A stretch of DNA of 18,529 bases from Lachnospiraceae bacterium (GTDB taxonomy: Bacteria > Bacillota > Clostridia > Lachnospirales > Lachnospiraceae). Positions within the stretch are counted from its first letter, which is position 1. Every line of letters starts with the position of its first letter. The stretch is taken from contig DLYC01000162.1 of assembly GCA_003447895.1 (NCBI GenBank), positions 1 through 18,529 on the forward strand, given 5' to 3'. Made by a program: the position numbers and the translations under genes. The notes under the pieces were generated by a model. It saw nothing but the letters and a program-made list of their open reading frames with translations, was not told the origin of the DNA and made no database searches. Shown here piece after piece: positions 5,709-15,224 of the stretch.

Positions 5709-8330
5709 CTAAAACCTGTGGCTGCCGCCGCTTCCTGAGCCCCGGCCGGACCCGCCGCCGGACCCGCCCGAAGAGCCGTGCGAGCCGGATCCGCCGCCGG
5801 ACGACCCCGAGCCGCCGCTCAGCGCGCCCTCAATGATCGACTCGAGGATAACCCTGGCAACAATCGTGCACAGCCCCGTGAAGCTGAACGTCTTCACCGC
5901 TTTGACCGCGCTCCAGCGGCTTCCCTCCACGTTGGGCAGATAATCCGCATTGCCGAACACCGCGTCATGCGCGGCCCTCCGCTTCGACTCCTGCACGCTG
6001 ATGACCGCATAGTTGATCAGAACCGCCAGAATGAGCGCAAGCAGCGCGTTGTTGATGTACTTCATCGGCCTCGCGATCCGCCCGCCTTCCAGCAGCACCC
6101 CAACCTGGTCAAAAACCAGCTCCGCGCACTTATAATACTCCTCCGACCTTGCGTAAATATAGGCATTATCCGTGATGACGTAGCCTTCCTCCCGCCGTAT
6201 GAGCTCATTGTTCTCACCAGCCGAGTACAGCGCGATCATCCTCTGCCCCATGTCGATCACAAAGATCGTCCCGCTCGCATCGCCGTACTTCTGATAGTAA
6301 TATCGGTTCGCGTATTCCAGCGTCTCACCGTAATCATACTGACTGCACGACAGAAAAACCGCATTTCCGTATTTGGTCAGCTCCTTCATTTTGACCGCCA
6401 GCTGCTGCTCCTCATCATCCGTCAAAAGATCTTCCCCATCCTCGATCACCGCCTTAAACCCGGTTTCCTCATTGGTATAGGTGTAATTTGCCAGCGCCCC
6501 GATCGGCAGCAGGAGCTGCAATAGCATCGTTCCGGCCACCAGGAGCACGATCCCGGACATCGCGGAGCCGCCCTTGCCGGGGACTATTTTTTGACTGCCG
6601 GATGCGGACGAATTCCCGCTCTCGGAAGCCGTATCATTTCCGGACGAATTTCCGCCCCCGTACGCGCCCCCGGAGGAATTCCCGCCCCCCGGCGCCTTGC
6701 CATCCTTGAAAAGCAGCGGAATCGGCCTCGTGGACAGCATGTTGTGCTGATGAACGAGCCTCGTCAGCGCGATCACCAGGATCACAAGAATTCCCGCCGT
6801 GCAGCCGTAGTACCACAGGTCTGAGACCAGCGGAAGCTCCCTGAACACAAGCCCGACCGTCGCGGCCGCGATCAGAAGACCCGACCAGAGAGCGATCCTC
6901 CCGCCCGTCTTCCTCAGGCAAAAAACAGCGCTCCCCACGATCACCGCCGTCCAGAAAACAGGCCGCACAAAGAAAAACAGAAGCGCCATGATCAGAATAT
7001 ATGGCCAGACACTGAATATTTTCAGGACGTAATAGGCCGTGCCTCGTTTCACTTTGGGCATCGTCCCGTCGTCCTGCCCGGTCACCCAGCGCACAAGTCT
7101 GTTCCCGTTCTTTTTCTGAGTGACAGAGTCGCCGCCGGCGGAGCGCGTGACACCTCCGGCGTCAGAGCCCGCATCGCCGCCAGGCCGGTTTCTTCCCGCC
7201 CGGTAGCCGACGTCATCCAGGTGCTCCTCCCGCCGCAGGATCGAAATATAGTTGCCCGCGTACAGAATCGCCCCCGCCAGCGCCAGAAAACTTGCTGCCA
7301 GGACGCCCGTCTGCGGCCTCATCGTGACCGCAAAATTGAGCAGGGCAAAGATCGGCAGCGCCGTCAGCAAACTCCCGATCCAGAATGCCGGCAGGCTGAG
7401 CGGAATATCCGAGTAGACTTTGCCCGTCTCGCCGTTTACGGCCGCATACGCGATTCGGTTTCCCCGCCGGAACGACATGAACCAGACGGGGAGAAGGGCC
7501 GTGTAGGTAGTCTCTTTTTTGACCGGGAGGTGGTCGGCCAGGGAGCTTCCGTCGGGGTATTCGCTCAGCTCGATCTGCTCGAGCACCGACTTTTTGCCCA
7601 GGGCGTCGATGCTCTTCTGCGCGGCGTGCTCCAGGGCCTTCTGCCGGTAGGTCTCCGCGTCCACATCCGGGATGTTGGCGTAGGATCCCGCCAGATACAC
7701 CGAGTCAAAATCCCGAGCCTCCCCAAGGTCAAACGGCGCGATCCGCTCCGCCAGCGTGTCGTCAAAAGCGGACGAAGCGTCATAGGCCATGTCCGCAAAG
7801 TGCGCGTTCAGATGGCAGTCGATCTTGCGGTCCTCTACAATGCGTGAGGATCCTTCGATCCAGCTCGCCTTGCCGTAGATCTCGGCCTTTCCGTCCATTT
7901 CCATGTCATACACGCGGTACGGCACATAGAGCGGCCTGAGCTTGTCCTCGCCGGATCCGTTCCGAAACTCGCGGGGCGCGTAGAGCGTCTTCCTCGCCAG
8001 CTTGTTGATCGCGCCGATGCACTCGTCCTTCGTTACGCTGAAGGGAATGATCTTCTGGGGCGCGTCGACGCCTTCCACGCGCGACTGCAGCACGTTCGAG
8101 GCGCCGCAGTAGCTGCAGTAAGCGGTTGCGTCCACGTCCGTCGTGTACATCTCACCCCCGCACTGCGGGCAGGTGAAAACGCGGGCGTCGATCTGCTGCT
8201 CCTGAGTCGCCATCTTCTGCTTCAGTCCCTTATCATTCGGAGCATACTCCGTGTTACAGTACGAACACAGAAGCTTCCCCTTCTCAATATTGTAAGTCAA
8301 ATTCGCTCCACAACCGGGACAGGCTAACAT
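5709..8330 (-). CDS. Double zinc-ribbon, multi-TM, TPM-domain membrane protein
   Basis: An 873-residue protein joining cytosolic zinc ribbons to a TPM domain. Order: zinc ribbon 1 (Cys4/7/22/25), zinc ribbon 2 (Cys54/57/72/75), a soluble region (90-310), then about eight membrane segments (311-335, 343-363, 436-456, 458-474, 479-496, 508-525, 592-614, 759-779). A Gly/Ser/Asn-rich linker spans 547-580, and a TPM domain (about 620-750: ETGFKAVIEDGEDLLTDDEE, then GTIFVIDMGQRMIALYSAGE) lies between the last two segments. The tail 838-873 is almost pure Gly/Ser, as in YgcG-like TPM proteins. TPM domains are associated with membrane protein quality control and photosystem repair; the role here is unknown. 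ATG at 8330 follows GGAGG closely; the upstream extension reads through a REP-like palindrome and is rejected. Confidence 0.85.
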   Translation of the reverse strand: MLACPGCGANLTYNIEKGKLLCSYCNTEYAPNDKGLKQKMATQEQQIDARVFTCPQCGGEMYTTDVDATAYCSYCGASNVLQSRVEGVDAPQKIIPFSVTKDECIGAINKLARKTLYAPREFRNGSGEDKLRPLYVPYRVYDMEMDGKAEIYGKASWIEGSSRIVEDRKIDCHLNAHFADMAYDASSAFDDTLAERIAPFDLGEARDFDSVYLAGSYANIPDVDAETYRQKALEHAAQKSIDALGKKSVLEQIELSEYPDGSSLADHLPVKKETTYTALLPVWFMSFRRGNRIAYAAVNGETGKVYSDIPLSLPAFWIGSLLTALPIFALLNFAVTMRPQTGVLAASFLALAGAILYAGNYISILRREEHLDDVGYRAGRNRPGGDAGSDAGGVTRSAGGDSVTQKKNGNRLVRWVTGQDDGTMPKVKRGTAYYVLKIFSVWPYILIMALLFFFVRPVFWTAVIVGSAVFCLRKTGGRIALWSGLLIAAATVGLVFRELPLVSDLWYYGCTAGILVILVIALTRLVHQHNMLSTRPIPLLFKDGKAPGGGNSSGGAYGGGNSSGNDTASESGNSSASGSQKIVPGKGGSAMSGIVLLVAGTMLLQLLLPIGALANYTYTNEETGFKAVIEDGEDLLTDDEEQQLAVKMKELTKYGNAVFLSCSQYDYGETLEYANRYYYQKYGDASGTIFVIDMGQRMIALYSAGENNELIRREEGYVITDNAYIYARSEEYYKCAELVFDQVGVLLEGGRIARPMKYINNALLALILAVLINYAVISVQESKRRAAHDAVFGNADYLPNVEGSRWSAVKAVKTFSFTGLCTIVARVILESIIEGALSGGSGSSGGGSGSHGSSGGSGGGSGRGSGSGGSHRF

Positions 8331-8345
8331 ATCCACCTCCACTTT

Positions 8346-8467
8346 ATGGTGCCTGACACCATAAACTCTCACTTTATAAAAAGTTTATAGAAATTTAATG
8401 GTGCCTGGCACCATAAACTCCAGTTAATAAAGTTTATAAAAATTTTATGGTGCCTGGCACCATAAAC
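8346..8467 (+). repeat. REP-like palindrome triplet, cluster 4
   Basis: Three copies with centre T: ATGGTGCCTGACACCAT at 8346-8362, and ATGGTGCCTGGCACCAT at 8398-8414 and 8447-8463. Starts are 52 and 49 nt apart, with GTTTATARAAATTT before the second and third. The first copy lacks the full left flank and ends next to the GGAGG of the TPM-protein gene. Confidence 0.87.
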
Positions 8468-8492
8468 TCATTTTACCACGCCTGCGCACGCC

Positions 8493-8536
8493 AAAAAAGC
8501 CCCCGGGGAGGCGTTCCAACAAACCTCCCCGAGGGC
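8493..8536 (-). terminator. Intrinsic terminator of the Wadjet operon
   Basis: The 13-nt arms at 8499-8511 and 8524-8536 pair at 12 of 13 positions around a 12-nt loop. On the minus strand the stem is followed by TTTTTT (8493-8498). It lies 15 nt after the jetD stop, so it should end the jetABCD transcript. Confidence 0.9.
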
Positions 8537-8550
8537 ATCAAAATAAAGGG

Positions 8551-9801
8551 TTATAAATCTAATACTGCTGCGCCATCAACGCATTCCTGCTCCAGCTTCA
8601 GACCTTTTTCCAGCATCAGCCGGATCACATCCCAGTGTTCCATGTAATCTCGATTCTCCATCATTTTGGACAGCGCCGCCTCATCATTTTCTGTCAGATC
8701 CCTCCCAAACGCGGCATATTTCCGATAAGTCTCCCGGTCCATTCCGTAGGACCGGAAAGGGATCCCCGTCCTCTTGCGAAGATCGCAGAGAATCCTGAAT
8801 CCGCCCGCATCGATATCGCCAAAGTGATAGTACCGGCATTCCGGAAATGTCTTGTACAGACGAGTCAAAAAATCGCACCTTGCGCGGTTTGCATACCCGC
8901 CAAGGTAGATGGCCAAATAACGCGAAGAGCTATTCCACTGATGATAAGACGTGAGATTCTCAATCGTGATCACCGCGTCCGGCGGACTCTCCTCCTCTTC
9001 CCATTCGACACTGAGTGCAGCCTCTCCCGAAAGACCTATGCCGTCCGGTATTTCGGCAAGATCTATGCGGGTCGGGAGCTTTATCACGCCACATCCCTTC
9101 ATCATGATCAGAGACGGATTTCTGTAGATATTGAATTCTTCCAGAATCTCATCGGTCCTCAGCCCGCTCCAGTAACTCTCCCCCGAAAAATCCCGTATGA
9201 TCCTGCAGGCCTTACCGATATACTTTTCGGCTTTTTTGGAATCATGATAATGCCGGATCGAGAACTGCCGAAGATAACACTCCTCTTTATTTTCCAATAT
9301 GAAGATCATCAGCTCACAGATTTTCTCAAACTCGGCAGGCTCCCCGATATCCGCATACTTTCGAATGCCGGCCCCATCCCGGAGCCTTTTCAGAATCCAT
9401 TCCAAAAAGGCATCCGAAACAGGGTGCCTGCCCGCATACTTGTCACATATTCGTTCGATCCTGCGCTCCTGTTCCCTCTTCGGTTTCCGGTTCAGTTTGG
9501 CATACGCTCTCTGTGCTTCCTCTGTATTGAGAACGCACTTCTTTAAGATATGTCTTTTCCTTCCTCCCTGCCAGATCAATTTGATGAGGCCCTGATCCTC
9601 AAGATTCTCAAGTTGCTCGTGGATCGTATCATAGATCACCGAGCCCTCGACATAGTACTCCGGCAGTATATCTCGTGAAATCGTCACACTGATCGAAACA
9701 TTTCGCTGATTACGGTCATCATACAGTGTGCTCCGCTCATATTTATCAAGCAGTAACCCCAGGATCCAATCATCATATCGTTTCATACCATATCTCTTCA
9801 T
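8551..9801 (-). CDS. jetD: Wadjet protein JetD, TOPRIM nuclease subunit
   Basis: A 416-residue protein with the DUF3322/DUF2220 layout of JetD, the nuclease that cuts DNA trapped by the JetABC loop extruder. The N-terminal part (1-260) would hold winged-helix and DUF3322-like regions (for example ENLEDQGLIKLI at 65-76). The C-terminal TOPRIM domain resembles topoisomerase VI A: ITIEN (279-282, Glu281) and YHFGDIDAGGFRI (325-337) with Asp329 and Asp331 as the metal-binding pair; all key acidic residues are present. It starts 11 nt after the jetC stop. The ribosome binding site is weak, suggesting coupling to jetC translation; Met6 is an alternative start. Last gene of the operon. Confidence 0.93.
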   Translation of the reverse strand: MKRYGMKRYDDWILGLLLDKYERSTLYDDRNQRNVSISVTISRDILPEYYVEGSVIYDTIHEQLENLEDQGLIKLIWQGGRKRHILKKCVLNTEEAQRAYAKLNRKPKREQERRIERICDKYAGRHPVSDAFLEWILKRLRDGAGIRKYADIGEPAEFEKICELMIFILENKEECYLRQFSIRHYHDSKKAEKYIGKACRIIRDFSGESYWSGLRTDEILEEFNIYRNPSLIMMKGCGVIKLPTRIDLAEIPDGIGLSGEAALSVEWEEEESPPDAVITIENLTSYHQWNSSSRYLAIYLGGYANRARCDFLTRLYKTFPECRYYHFGDIDAGGFRILCDLRKRTGIPFRSYGMDRETYRKYAAFGRDLTENDEAALSKMMENRDYMEHWDVIRLMLEKGLKLEQECVDGAAVLDL

Positions 9802-9812
9802 TTCTTATTGCT

Positions 9813-12800
9813 TCATTTCATCCCTTTACTCAGTCTGCTGAAATCCTCCACATAACTCATCCGGTCGTCCTGCATGACCAAAAGGACGCTTTGCACAGCA
9901 GGACCAATATACTGAATCTTGTCCGGCGGTGCAGCGATGATCGTCTGCAGGTTCGAACTGTTCATAAAGGACAGTACACCGGCGATTCTCTCGTCATCCA
10001 TATTGTTGAAAGCTTCATCCAGCATGATCAGTCCGATGGAATCCCCGCCGATACTGTTTCGGTAGAGCTGCATAAAGGACGCAGCGACGGTGATATAGAA
10101 GGGAGTCTGCGTTTCACCTCCGCTCTTCTCCCGGCTGACCTTGGAGTAATACATGAAGCTTTCATCATCCAGGGTGATCTTGATGTCGTAATCCATATAG
10201 GTACGGTAATCCGTGTACTCCTGCAATGTTTTGGCACTGGATTCGTCGTCCAGCGTGAGCTTTTCAAATAGTTCCTCGATCACTTCCTTGTGCGTTTCAC
10301 TAAAGAGACCACTAAAAATAGAGGCCCCCTGAAGAACATTGAAATCGTCCATGATCATGTCATAGAATTTCTTGAGATTCCTGCGGGGCTCGTATTTGAA
10401 TTCATATTGCTCTCTGCTGAAATGAATATCCTTGAGTGCCTTGTTGAGTTCCTTGAATTCACTTTGCGCTTCCCGGATGTTCTCCTGAAGGCGTGACAGG
10501 AACTGCTCCCGGAATTCCTCTTCCGCCGCCTGCCTTGCACGATACACCTTATCTTCATATTCCAGGAGCTTGGAGTTCTTGAATTTATCATATTCATCCA
10601 GAAACTCAGGGTAGCCTTCCAAGGTCGCAGCCGCGCCGAAATCATAAGCCGACTTATAAGCGCGCATGAGCTCACACATGGTCTTCTCAGCACTGTCCCG
10701 AAGGGTCTGGTTGGCCTTCCTCGCCCGTTCATAGTTGTCTATGGTCTGCATCGGCTGCCTCTCTCTGGACAGCTTCCGGTATTCTTCAAGGCACAGTTCC
10801 TTCTCCTCACCCAGACGCTCTTCCAACTCCGCGCAGACCGCCTTTTGCTCTTCCAGTTTTCTGATTGCAGAAGTCTCCTCCGCCTCCCTGGTCTGAATGA
10901 TCTGGCGGCTCATTCCGATCTTCACACTGAGCTCGGACAATTCCTTTTCGATCAGGCGCTTCTCTTTTTCCATCTCCTCGAGGCGCACTTTCTTCTGGAT
11001 AAAGGTTTGGCTTGCCCGGAGTTTCTTCATCTCCTGCCGGCATTCCTCCAGCTTGCGTTCGTGGAGCCTCTGGCTTTCCAGCGCCTTCAGGCGGTACTTG
11101 ACATCAATATCCTCTCTCGTGGACATCAGTCCGCTCCATTGATCCATGGAGTTCTCCTCGGCCTGAAGCCCGCCAAGCTGCTCCGCCAGTTTACGCTCCT
11201 CCTCTCTGCATTGAAGAAGCTGTACCTTATATGCCGCGGCGCCAATGTACGGAGTCCTGTAGACAGCTGGCGAAATTGCGCTGGCAACATGATTTTGATA
11301 CCTCATGCATTCCTTCGTGATAGAGACGGGGTATTTCTTAAGTTCCTGCGCTGAATTGCAGCAGCGCACCTTTCCGAGAATCATATTGACATAACGCCTT
11401 GCCCACACATTGGCAGAGTCCACTTTTTCCGCAAGGCTCCCTTCCGGGGCGCTGTCAAAATCCTCAAGGTTTGCCGTGTTGACAAGTCCGACGCCGTAAA
11501 TCCTCTTTTTGCTTCTCTCCCGGTCGTAGACACTCAGCGCCAGGTCAAAATCCTGAGGCTCCACGATCAGATAAAACCTCTGCGTATTCAAATACCCTTC
11601 GACGGCATTCTGCCATTCCGGCTCTCGGATCTCCAGCAGTTCGCACAGAATCCTGACTTCCGAAGATCTTCCGGCTCTTTGAAACTGCTCCTGAATCCTT
11701 CGTTGAAGCTCCACGACTTCCGCCCTGTAGACAAGTCTCCGGGATTCCAGCTGTGCGATCCTTGCGCGAAGCTCCTCCATCTGCTGGAGTTTGTCTCTTT
11801 TCTCCACCCTCAACAGAGCCAGTTCGGATTGAACCTCCTGATAGCGTTTGTTTTTGTCGGCAATTATGCTTTCTGTACACTCTGCCACGGCCGCAATACT
11901 CTCGCATTGTCCCAGATCCGACAGACAGCCGAGATATTCCTTCCAGATCTCATTGAAACCGTAGAAACCGGTGCCTTCGCGCCTCGCCGCAACTGCGCCA
12001 CCACTGCCTCTCTGCACCCCTGCACTTGCGCCGTCCCTTGTTTTCCTGCGCTGCGAAGCAAACCGGATCAGATCCTCCATCTGCCCGACTGCCTTTTTCA
12101 CGGCATCCATCAATATTTTGACCTCTGCGCGGTCATCTTTGAGGAGCTGCTTAAGGTCCGACTCCCGGCGCTCCAGTTCCATAAAAGCCAGATACTCCGA
12201 ATCGCTCTGCAGTTCTAATGACAGATTTCGGATCATCAGTTCCTTATTGTCTCTTCTTCCGGATTCGTCGATCTGCCTTTTCTCAAGCTCCGCCAGTACA
12301 CCCTGTTCTTTGCGGATCTCTTCTCTTCCAATGCCGATCTGCTCCGCCGTCAGGTCTTCCTGTGCTCTGCGGATATAGTACTCCTGGTGGCTGTCGCGCC
12401 GGTCAAACACTTCAATCTCGCGTTTTTTTTCCGTTATGCTCTCCAGCTCCGAGATCCGTTTCCGAACACTCTGCAGCATTCTCTCAAGTTCCTGATAACT
12501 ACGCACGTTCTCCCTGAGGGCGTCAATGTTGACCTCCTTTTCGTCGAGCACATAGGAGTATACGAAATCCTTGATGTCATGAATCGGTTTGAAAGCCAGC
12601 GCCTTGGGTATCAGCGAGAAGAACTTGTCCTCAATTCTGCCAAACCTCGACAGCATCATTTTTCGCGCTTCCGCAATGGTCGGAGCCCAGACCTTGATGT
12701 CTTTGTTGGTCCGAAACGAATTGATCCCCCTGACCTGTCTGCCCTTGAAGAAATACTCATCCCGCAGAGTGCGGTTCTCCATCAGATACCAGGCCGTCAC

Positions 12801-13157
12801 CGGTTCCTTCTCCTCAGTGGAGGAGTCCATGACAACGCCGATCAGAAACGATTTCTTTTTGGATTCTTCATAAAATTCCAGCGCGATATGGGCAGAGATC
12901 GCCCCTGTTCGTTCATACGGCCTGTCCTCCCTGCCTGTTTTGCAGCGGATATAGCTGCCGAGATTTCTCTTTCCCTTCTCATGGGCCGCTTTGTTGAAAT
13001 TCGCCTTCGAGCCGGTCATCACAAACTGCACAGCGTCAAGGATCGTCGATTTCCCAGCGCCGTTTTCCCCTGACAGAAGGACAGACTTCGACAGCTCTAT
13101 TGTCTCGTTTTCAAACCTATGCCAATTGATCAGCCTGATCTTCCTGAGGATTTTCAT
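9813..13157 (-). CDS. jetC: Wadjet protein JetC, SMC/MukB-like ATPase
   Basis: A 1114-residue SMC-type ATPase, the motor that extrudes DNA loops in Wadjet. Walker A is GENGAGKST (30-38). Long coiled-coil arms (about 210-500 and 645-900) flank a hinge-like globular region (about 500-640). The ABC signature is SGGETQ (1012-1017), Walker B is LIMLDEAF with Asp1047 and Glu1048, followed by the D-loop NNMDDER. The N-terminus KILRKIRLINWHRFENETIEL matches SbcC/MukB-type heads. ATG at 13157 is chosen because it directly precedes this conserved start and has a G-rich site (GGGGGG) 10 nt upstream; it overlaps the end of jetB by 41 nt. The 14-residue upstream extension lies inside jetB and looks unreal. 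Residues 371-398 are low-complexity and may be a flexible break in the arm. Confidence 0.94.
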   Translation of the reverse strand: MKILRKIRLINWHRFENETIELSKSVLLSGENGAGKSTILDAVQFVMTGSKANFNKAAHEKGKRNLGSYIRCKTGREDRPYERTGAISAHIALEFYEESKKKSFLIGVVMDSSTEEKEPVTAWYLMENRTLRDEYFFKGRQVRGINSFRTNKDIKVWAPTIAEARKMMLSRFGRIEDKFFSLIPKALAFKPIHDIKDFVYSYVLDEKEVNIDALRENVRSYQELERMLQSVRKRISELESITEKKREIEVFDRRDSHQEYYIRRAQEDLTAEQIGIGREEIRKEQGVLAELEKRQIDESGRRDNKELMIRNLSLELQSDSEYLAFMELERRESDLKQLLKDDRAEVKILMDAVKKAVGQMEDLIRFASQRRKTRDGASAGVQRGSGGAVAARREGTGFYGFNEIWKEYLGCLSDLGQCESIAAVAECTESIIADKNKRYQEVQSELALLRVEKRDKLQQMEELRARIAQLESRRLVYRAEVVELQRRIQEQFQRAGRSSEVRILCELLEIREPEWQNAVEGYLNTQRFYLIVEPQDFDLALSVYDRERSKKRIYGVGLVNTANLEDFDSAPEGSLAEKVDSANVWARRYVNMILGKVRCCNSAQELKKYPVSITKECMRYQNHVASAISPAVYRTPYIGAAAYKVQLLQCREEERKLAEQLGGLQAEENSMDQWSGLMSTREDIDVKYRLKALESQRLHERKLEECRQEMKKLRASQTFIQKKVRLEEMEKEKRLIEKELSELSVKIGMSRQIIQTREAEETSAIRKLEEQKAVCAELEERLGEEKELCLEEYRKLSRERQPMQTIDNYERARKANQTLRDSAEKTMCELMRAYKSAYDFGAAATLEGYPEFLDEYDKFKNSKLLEYEDKVYRARQAAEEEFREQFLSRLQENIREAQSEFKELNKALKDIHFSREQYEFKYEPRRNLKKFYDMIMDDFNVLQGASIFSGLFSETHKEVIEELFEKLTLDDESSAKTLQEYTDYRTYMDYDIKITLDDESFMYYSKVSREKSGGETQTPFYITVAASFMQLYRNSIGGDSIGLIMLDEAFNNMDDERIAGVLSFMNSSNLQTIIAAPPDKIQYIGPAVQSVLLVMQDDRMSYVEDFSRLSKGMK

Positions 13158-13740
13158 CCGTGGGATTCCCCCCTTTTCTGTACTTGGACAGCATCTCACT
13201 CACTCTTCGTATATCATCTGCCCGAACCGCCATCAAAATACTGTTGTAGATCAGGATTCTTGCGTCCTCCTGCATCATGTCCTTGTCCAAAAGCTCGATC
13301 AGGTTATACCGCTTAAAGAGCCTCAGGGCGTTGTTCATTGTGGTCTTATCGATCTGCTTGTCCCGAATCTGCATGGAGCGGTATTTTTCCTGAATATCTC
13401 CGACATTGATCACGACATCCGTAACCGATAATTCCCGGCTCTTTTCGTCAAAGAGGATCCTCAGAAGGAGCAGAATAATGGAATCATTCAGTTTCAGATT
13501 GACATGGTTATAATTCTCCCTGTTTACCAGCTGAATTACATTCAGATTCTCATTCACTTCAAGCGTGTAGCCCAGTATATCCAGATAGTGTTCAAACACT
13601 TCTTTATGCCGGAGAACAAAGTAATAATCTGCCCGTGTCTGCTCATTCTGCCTGCACAAAAAGCAGATGCTCATGAGCTTATTACAGACACGTCGAAACT
13701 CATCCCGATCCTTTTGCAGCATTCCTTCAAATAGTTCCAC
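13117..13740 (-). CDS. jetB: Wadjet protein JetB, MukE-like subunit (DUF4194)
   Basis: A 207-residue protein of the DUF4194 type, the MukE/KITE-like winged-helix subunit that bridges JetA and JetC. Predicted features include a helical N-terminal part, LKLNDSIILLLLRILFDEKSRE (a frequent DUF4194 segment) and a winged-helix-like stretch around DKTTMNNALRLFKRYNLIEL. The start is GTG at 13740 with GGAGG 6 nt upstream, 12 nt after the jetA stop. The acidic tail overlaps the start of jetC by 41 nt, implying translational coupling. Identity rests on length, position and these motifs. Confidence 0.88.
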   Translation of the reverse strand: MELFEGMLQKDRDEFRRVCNKLMSICFLCRQNEQTRADYYFVLRHKEVFEHYLDILGYTLEVNENLNVIQLVNRENYNHVNLKLNDSIILLLLRILFDEKSRELSVTDVVINVGDIQEKYRSMQIRDKQIDKTTMNNALRLFKRYNLIELLDKDMMQEDARILIYNSILMAVRADDIRRVSEMLSKYRKGGNPTDENPQEDQADQLA

Positions 13741-13752
13741 CTCGCTCCTCCG

Positions 13753-15180
13753 TTATTCCGTGATCAAAAAATCTCTGAAACGAAAGCCGTTCAACTCCAC
13801 GCGGTCCAGCAGCTTAATCCTGTAGTTCATATTTTTCCTCTGTCCGTACAGCCGGATATAGATCATGCGGATAAAGGTATCATCGTCTGACAGCGGCAAT
13901 TCAGAGGCCCTCATCGACTTTCTTCCCGCAAGCTGTTCTCGCACATAGGCGTCGATCCTGTCCGGCGTCAATATTTTGGCAAGCTTCTCCTGTACGGCCA
14001 GGCGCTTCTCCGCGCGCGCTTTCTCGTCGATCGGGCGGTCGGAAATCTCCTGCGGGACAAACTCCTTGCGGCCTTGCGTAGGCTCATAAAGCGAGTCCAT
14101 ATCCAGATAGTCCCACGAGAAGATCCTGATCAGGCGGTCCGTCTCTTCGATCTCCGCGATCTGATTGTAGTCCATCCCTTCACTCTGAATCCTGTCGTTC
14201 ATAAAAGAAAGAATCTCCTTGAGCTGCCCGCGGATATCCTCACTGCTTGACAGAAGAAATCTGGCTCTCCCGATTGCCGCCCGCTGATAGCGCGTATTCT
14301 TTTTGTTGATCTCCTCCAGGATCTCATCCATCTGCTTGAACGCAGAGATCACCCCATGCAGCATACCAAGGACCTCTTCCCTGGCCTCTTCCACCGGAAT
14401 CTCGCGCAGTTCCGCAATCTCTTCCGAGGCCTTCCGCAGGTAGGTTTCGCTCCGGCTGTCTGCCTCCATGCGTTCTACAATCTCGGGCCTGAATTTTGCC
14501 ACATTATCGGAGGTAAGAAGCCTATGGTATGCCTTATCCACCACATTGCTGTAATAATCGTTAAGCAGGGCATCCAAGATCTCGGAGACCGTACTGTGCC
14601 TGGTCAGATCATCGATATACTTCTTGATGTTCGCATTCAGGCTCTTGAGACCGGTGATCAGCATCTCTGTGTTGTCCACGATCTGTGTGAGCCCGATCCC
14701 GAGATTGCCCCGATTCCTGGCCAGACTGTAGATTGTGTAGATATACCCCTGGTATTCCGCCCTCTTTTCGTCCGATACCGACTGCAGCGTCCGAATGATC
14801 TGGATCGCATAGTCTCTGAAATGCACCCTCTGCACGTAGCTGTAATCGACATCGGTATAAATCCATCCGTAGCTCTCCAGGCGCCGGATGATCAGGTTCG
14901 CCTTGTCCCTGGCGGACAGCGATGAGTTCTGCATGTCTTCCGGCAGATTCTCTTCTGCCAAGCCGGATCCTGCCATTCCCCGCTCATCCTCCGGCACATC
15001 AGCCGCCATCGACGATTCAAAATAGTACTGTAATTCATCGACCAGCGTGTCCCTCTCAATTCCAAAAGACAGCTGCCGGCTAGTCACCTTATACAATATG
15101 CATATACATTCCCAGTAGACAGCCCTTCCCGGCGCCGCAAGCGGTCCGAAAAAATTGCCCGGTATCACATCAAACAGCAT
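13753..15180 (-). CDS. jetA: Wadjet protein JetA, kleisin/MukF-like subunit
   Basis: A 475-residue, mostly helical protein in the jetA position of the operon. It begins MLFDVIPGNFFGPLAAPGRA, a start I associate with the DUF5716-type JetA found mainly in Clostridia (probably Wadjet type II; the type is not certain). It should act as the kleisin linking JetB and the JetC heads. Helical regions with charged heptads span much of the middle (EILDALLNDYYSNVVD, then EEIAELREIPVEEAREEV). ATG at 15180 is preferred: GGAG lies 9 nt upstream, whereas the TTG at 15195 has only AGG at 2 nt. First gene of the operon, with a possible promoter and inverted repeat upstream (15252-15293). Confidence 0.88.
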   Translation of the reverse strand: MLFDVIPGNFFGPLAAPGRAVYWECICILYKVTSRQLSFGIERDTLVDELQYYFESSMAADVPEDERGMAGSGLAEENLPEDMQNSSLSARDKANLIIRRLESYGWIYTDVDYSYVQRVHFRDYAIQIIRTLQSVSDEKRAEYQGYIYTIYSLARNRGNLGIGLTQIVDNTEMLITGLKSLNANIKKYIDDLTRHSTVSEILDALLNDYYSNVVDKAYHRLLTSDNVAKFRPEIVERMEADSRSETYLRKASEEIAELREIPVEEAREEVLGMLHGVISAFKQMDEILEEINKKNTRYQRAAIGRARFLLSSSEDIRGQLKEILSFMNDRIQSEGMDYNQIAEIEETDRLIRIFSWDYLDMDSLYEPTQGRKEFVPQEISDRPIDEKARAEKRLAVQEKLAKILTPDRIDAYVREQLAGRKSMRASELPLSDDDTFIRMIYIRLYGQRKNMNYRIKLLDRVELNGFRFRDFLITE

Positions 15181-15224
15181 ATTCTCGTTCTCCAAACCTG
15201 ATCTCTCAGCTGCGCCTTTCTCCC

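Noticed and set aside
8331..8372. Upstream start giving 14 more residues to the TPM-domain protein
   Set aside because: The extra codons read through a REP-like palindrome, and ATG at 8330 has an excellent ribosome binding site right before the zinc ribbon.
8447..8647. Short ORFs beginning MVPGTI (also around 5433-5642 and 3603-3806)
   Set aside because: The peptide MVPGTI is just the translation of the ATGGTGCCTGGCACCAT palindrome; these frames have no other support and overlap real genes or repeats.
8551..15180. The SMC-TOPRIM operon as a novel system
   Set aside because: Gene order, sizes and motifs match the known Wadjet JetABCD system.
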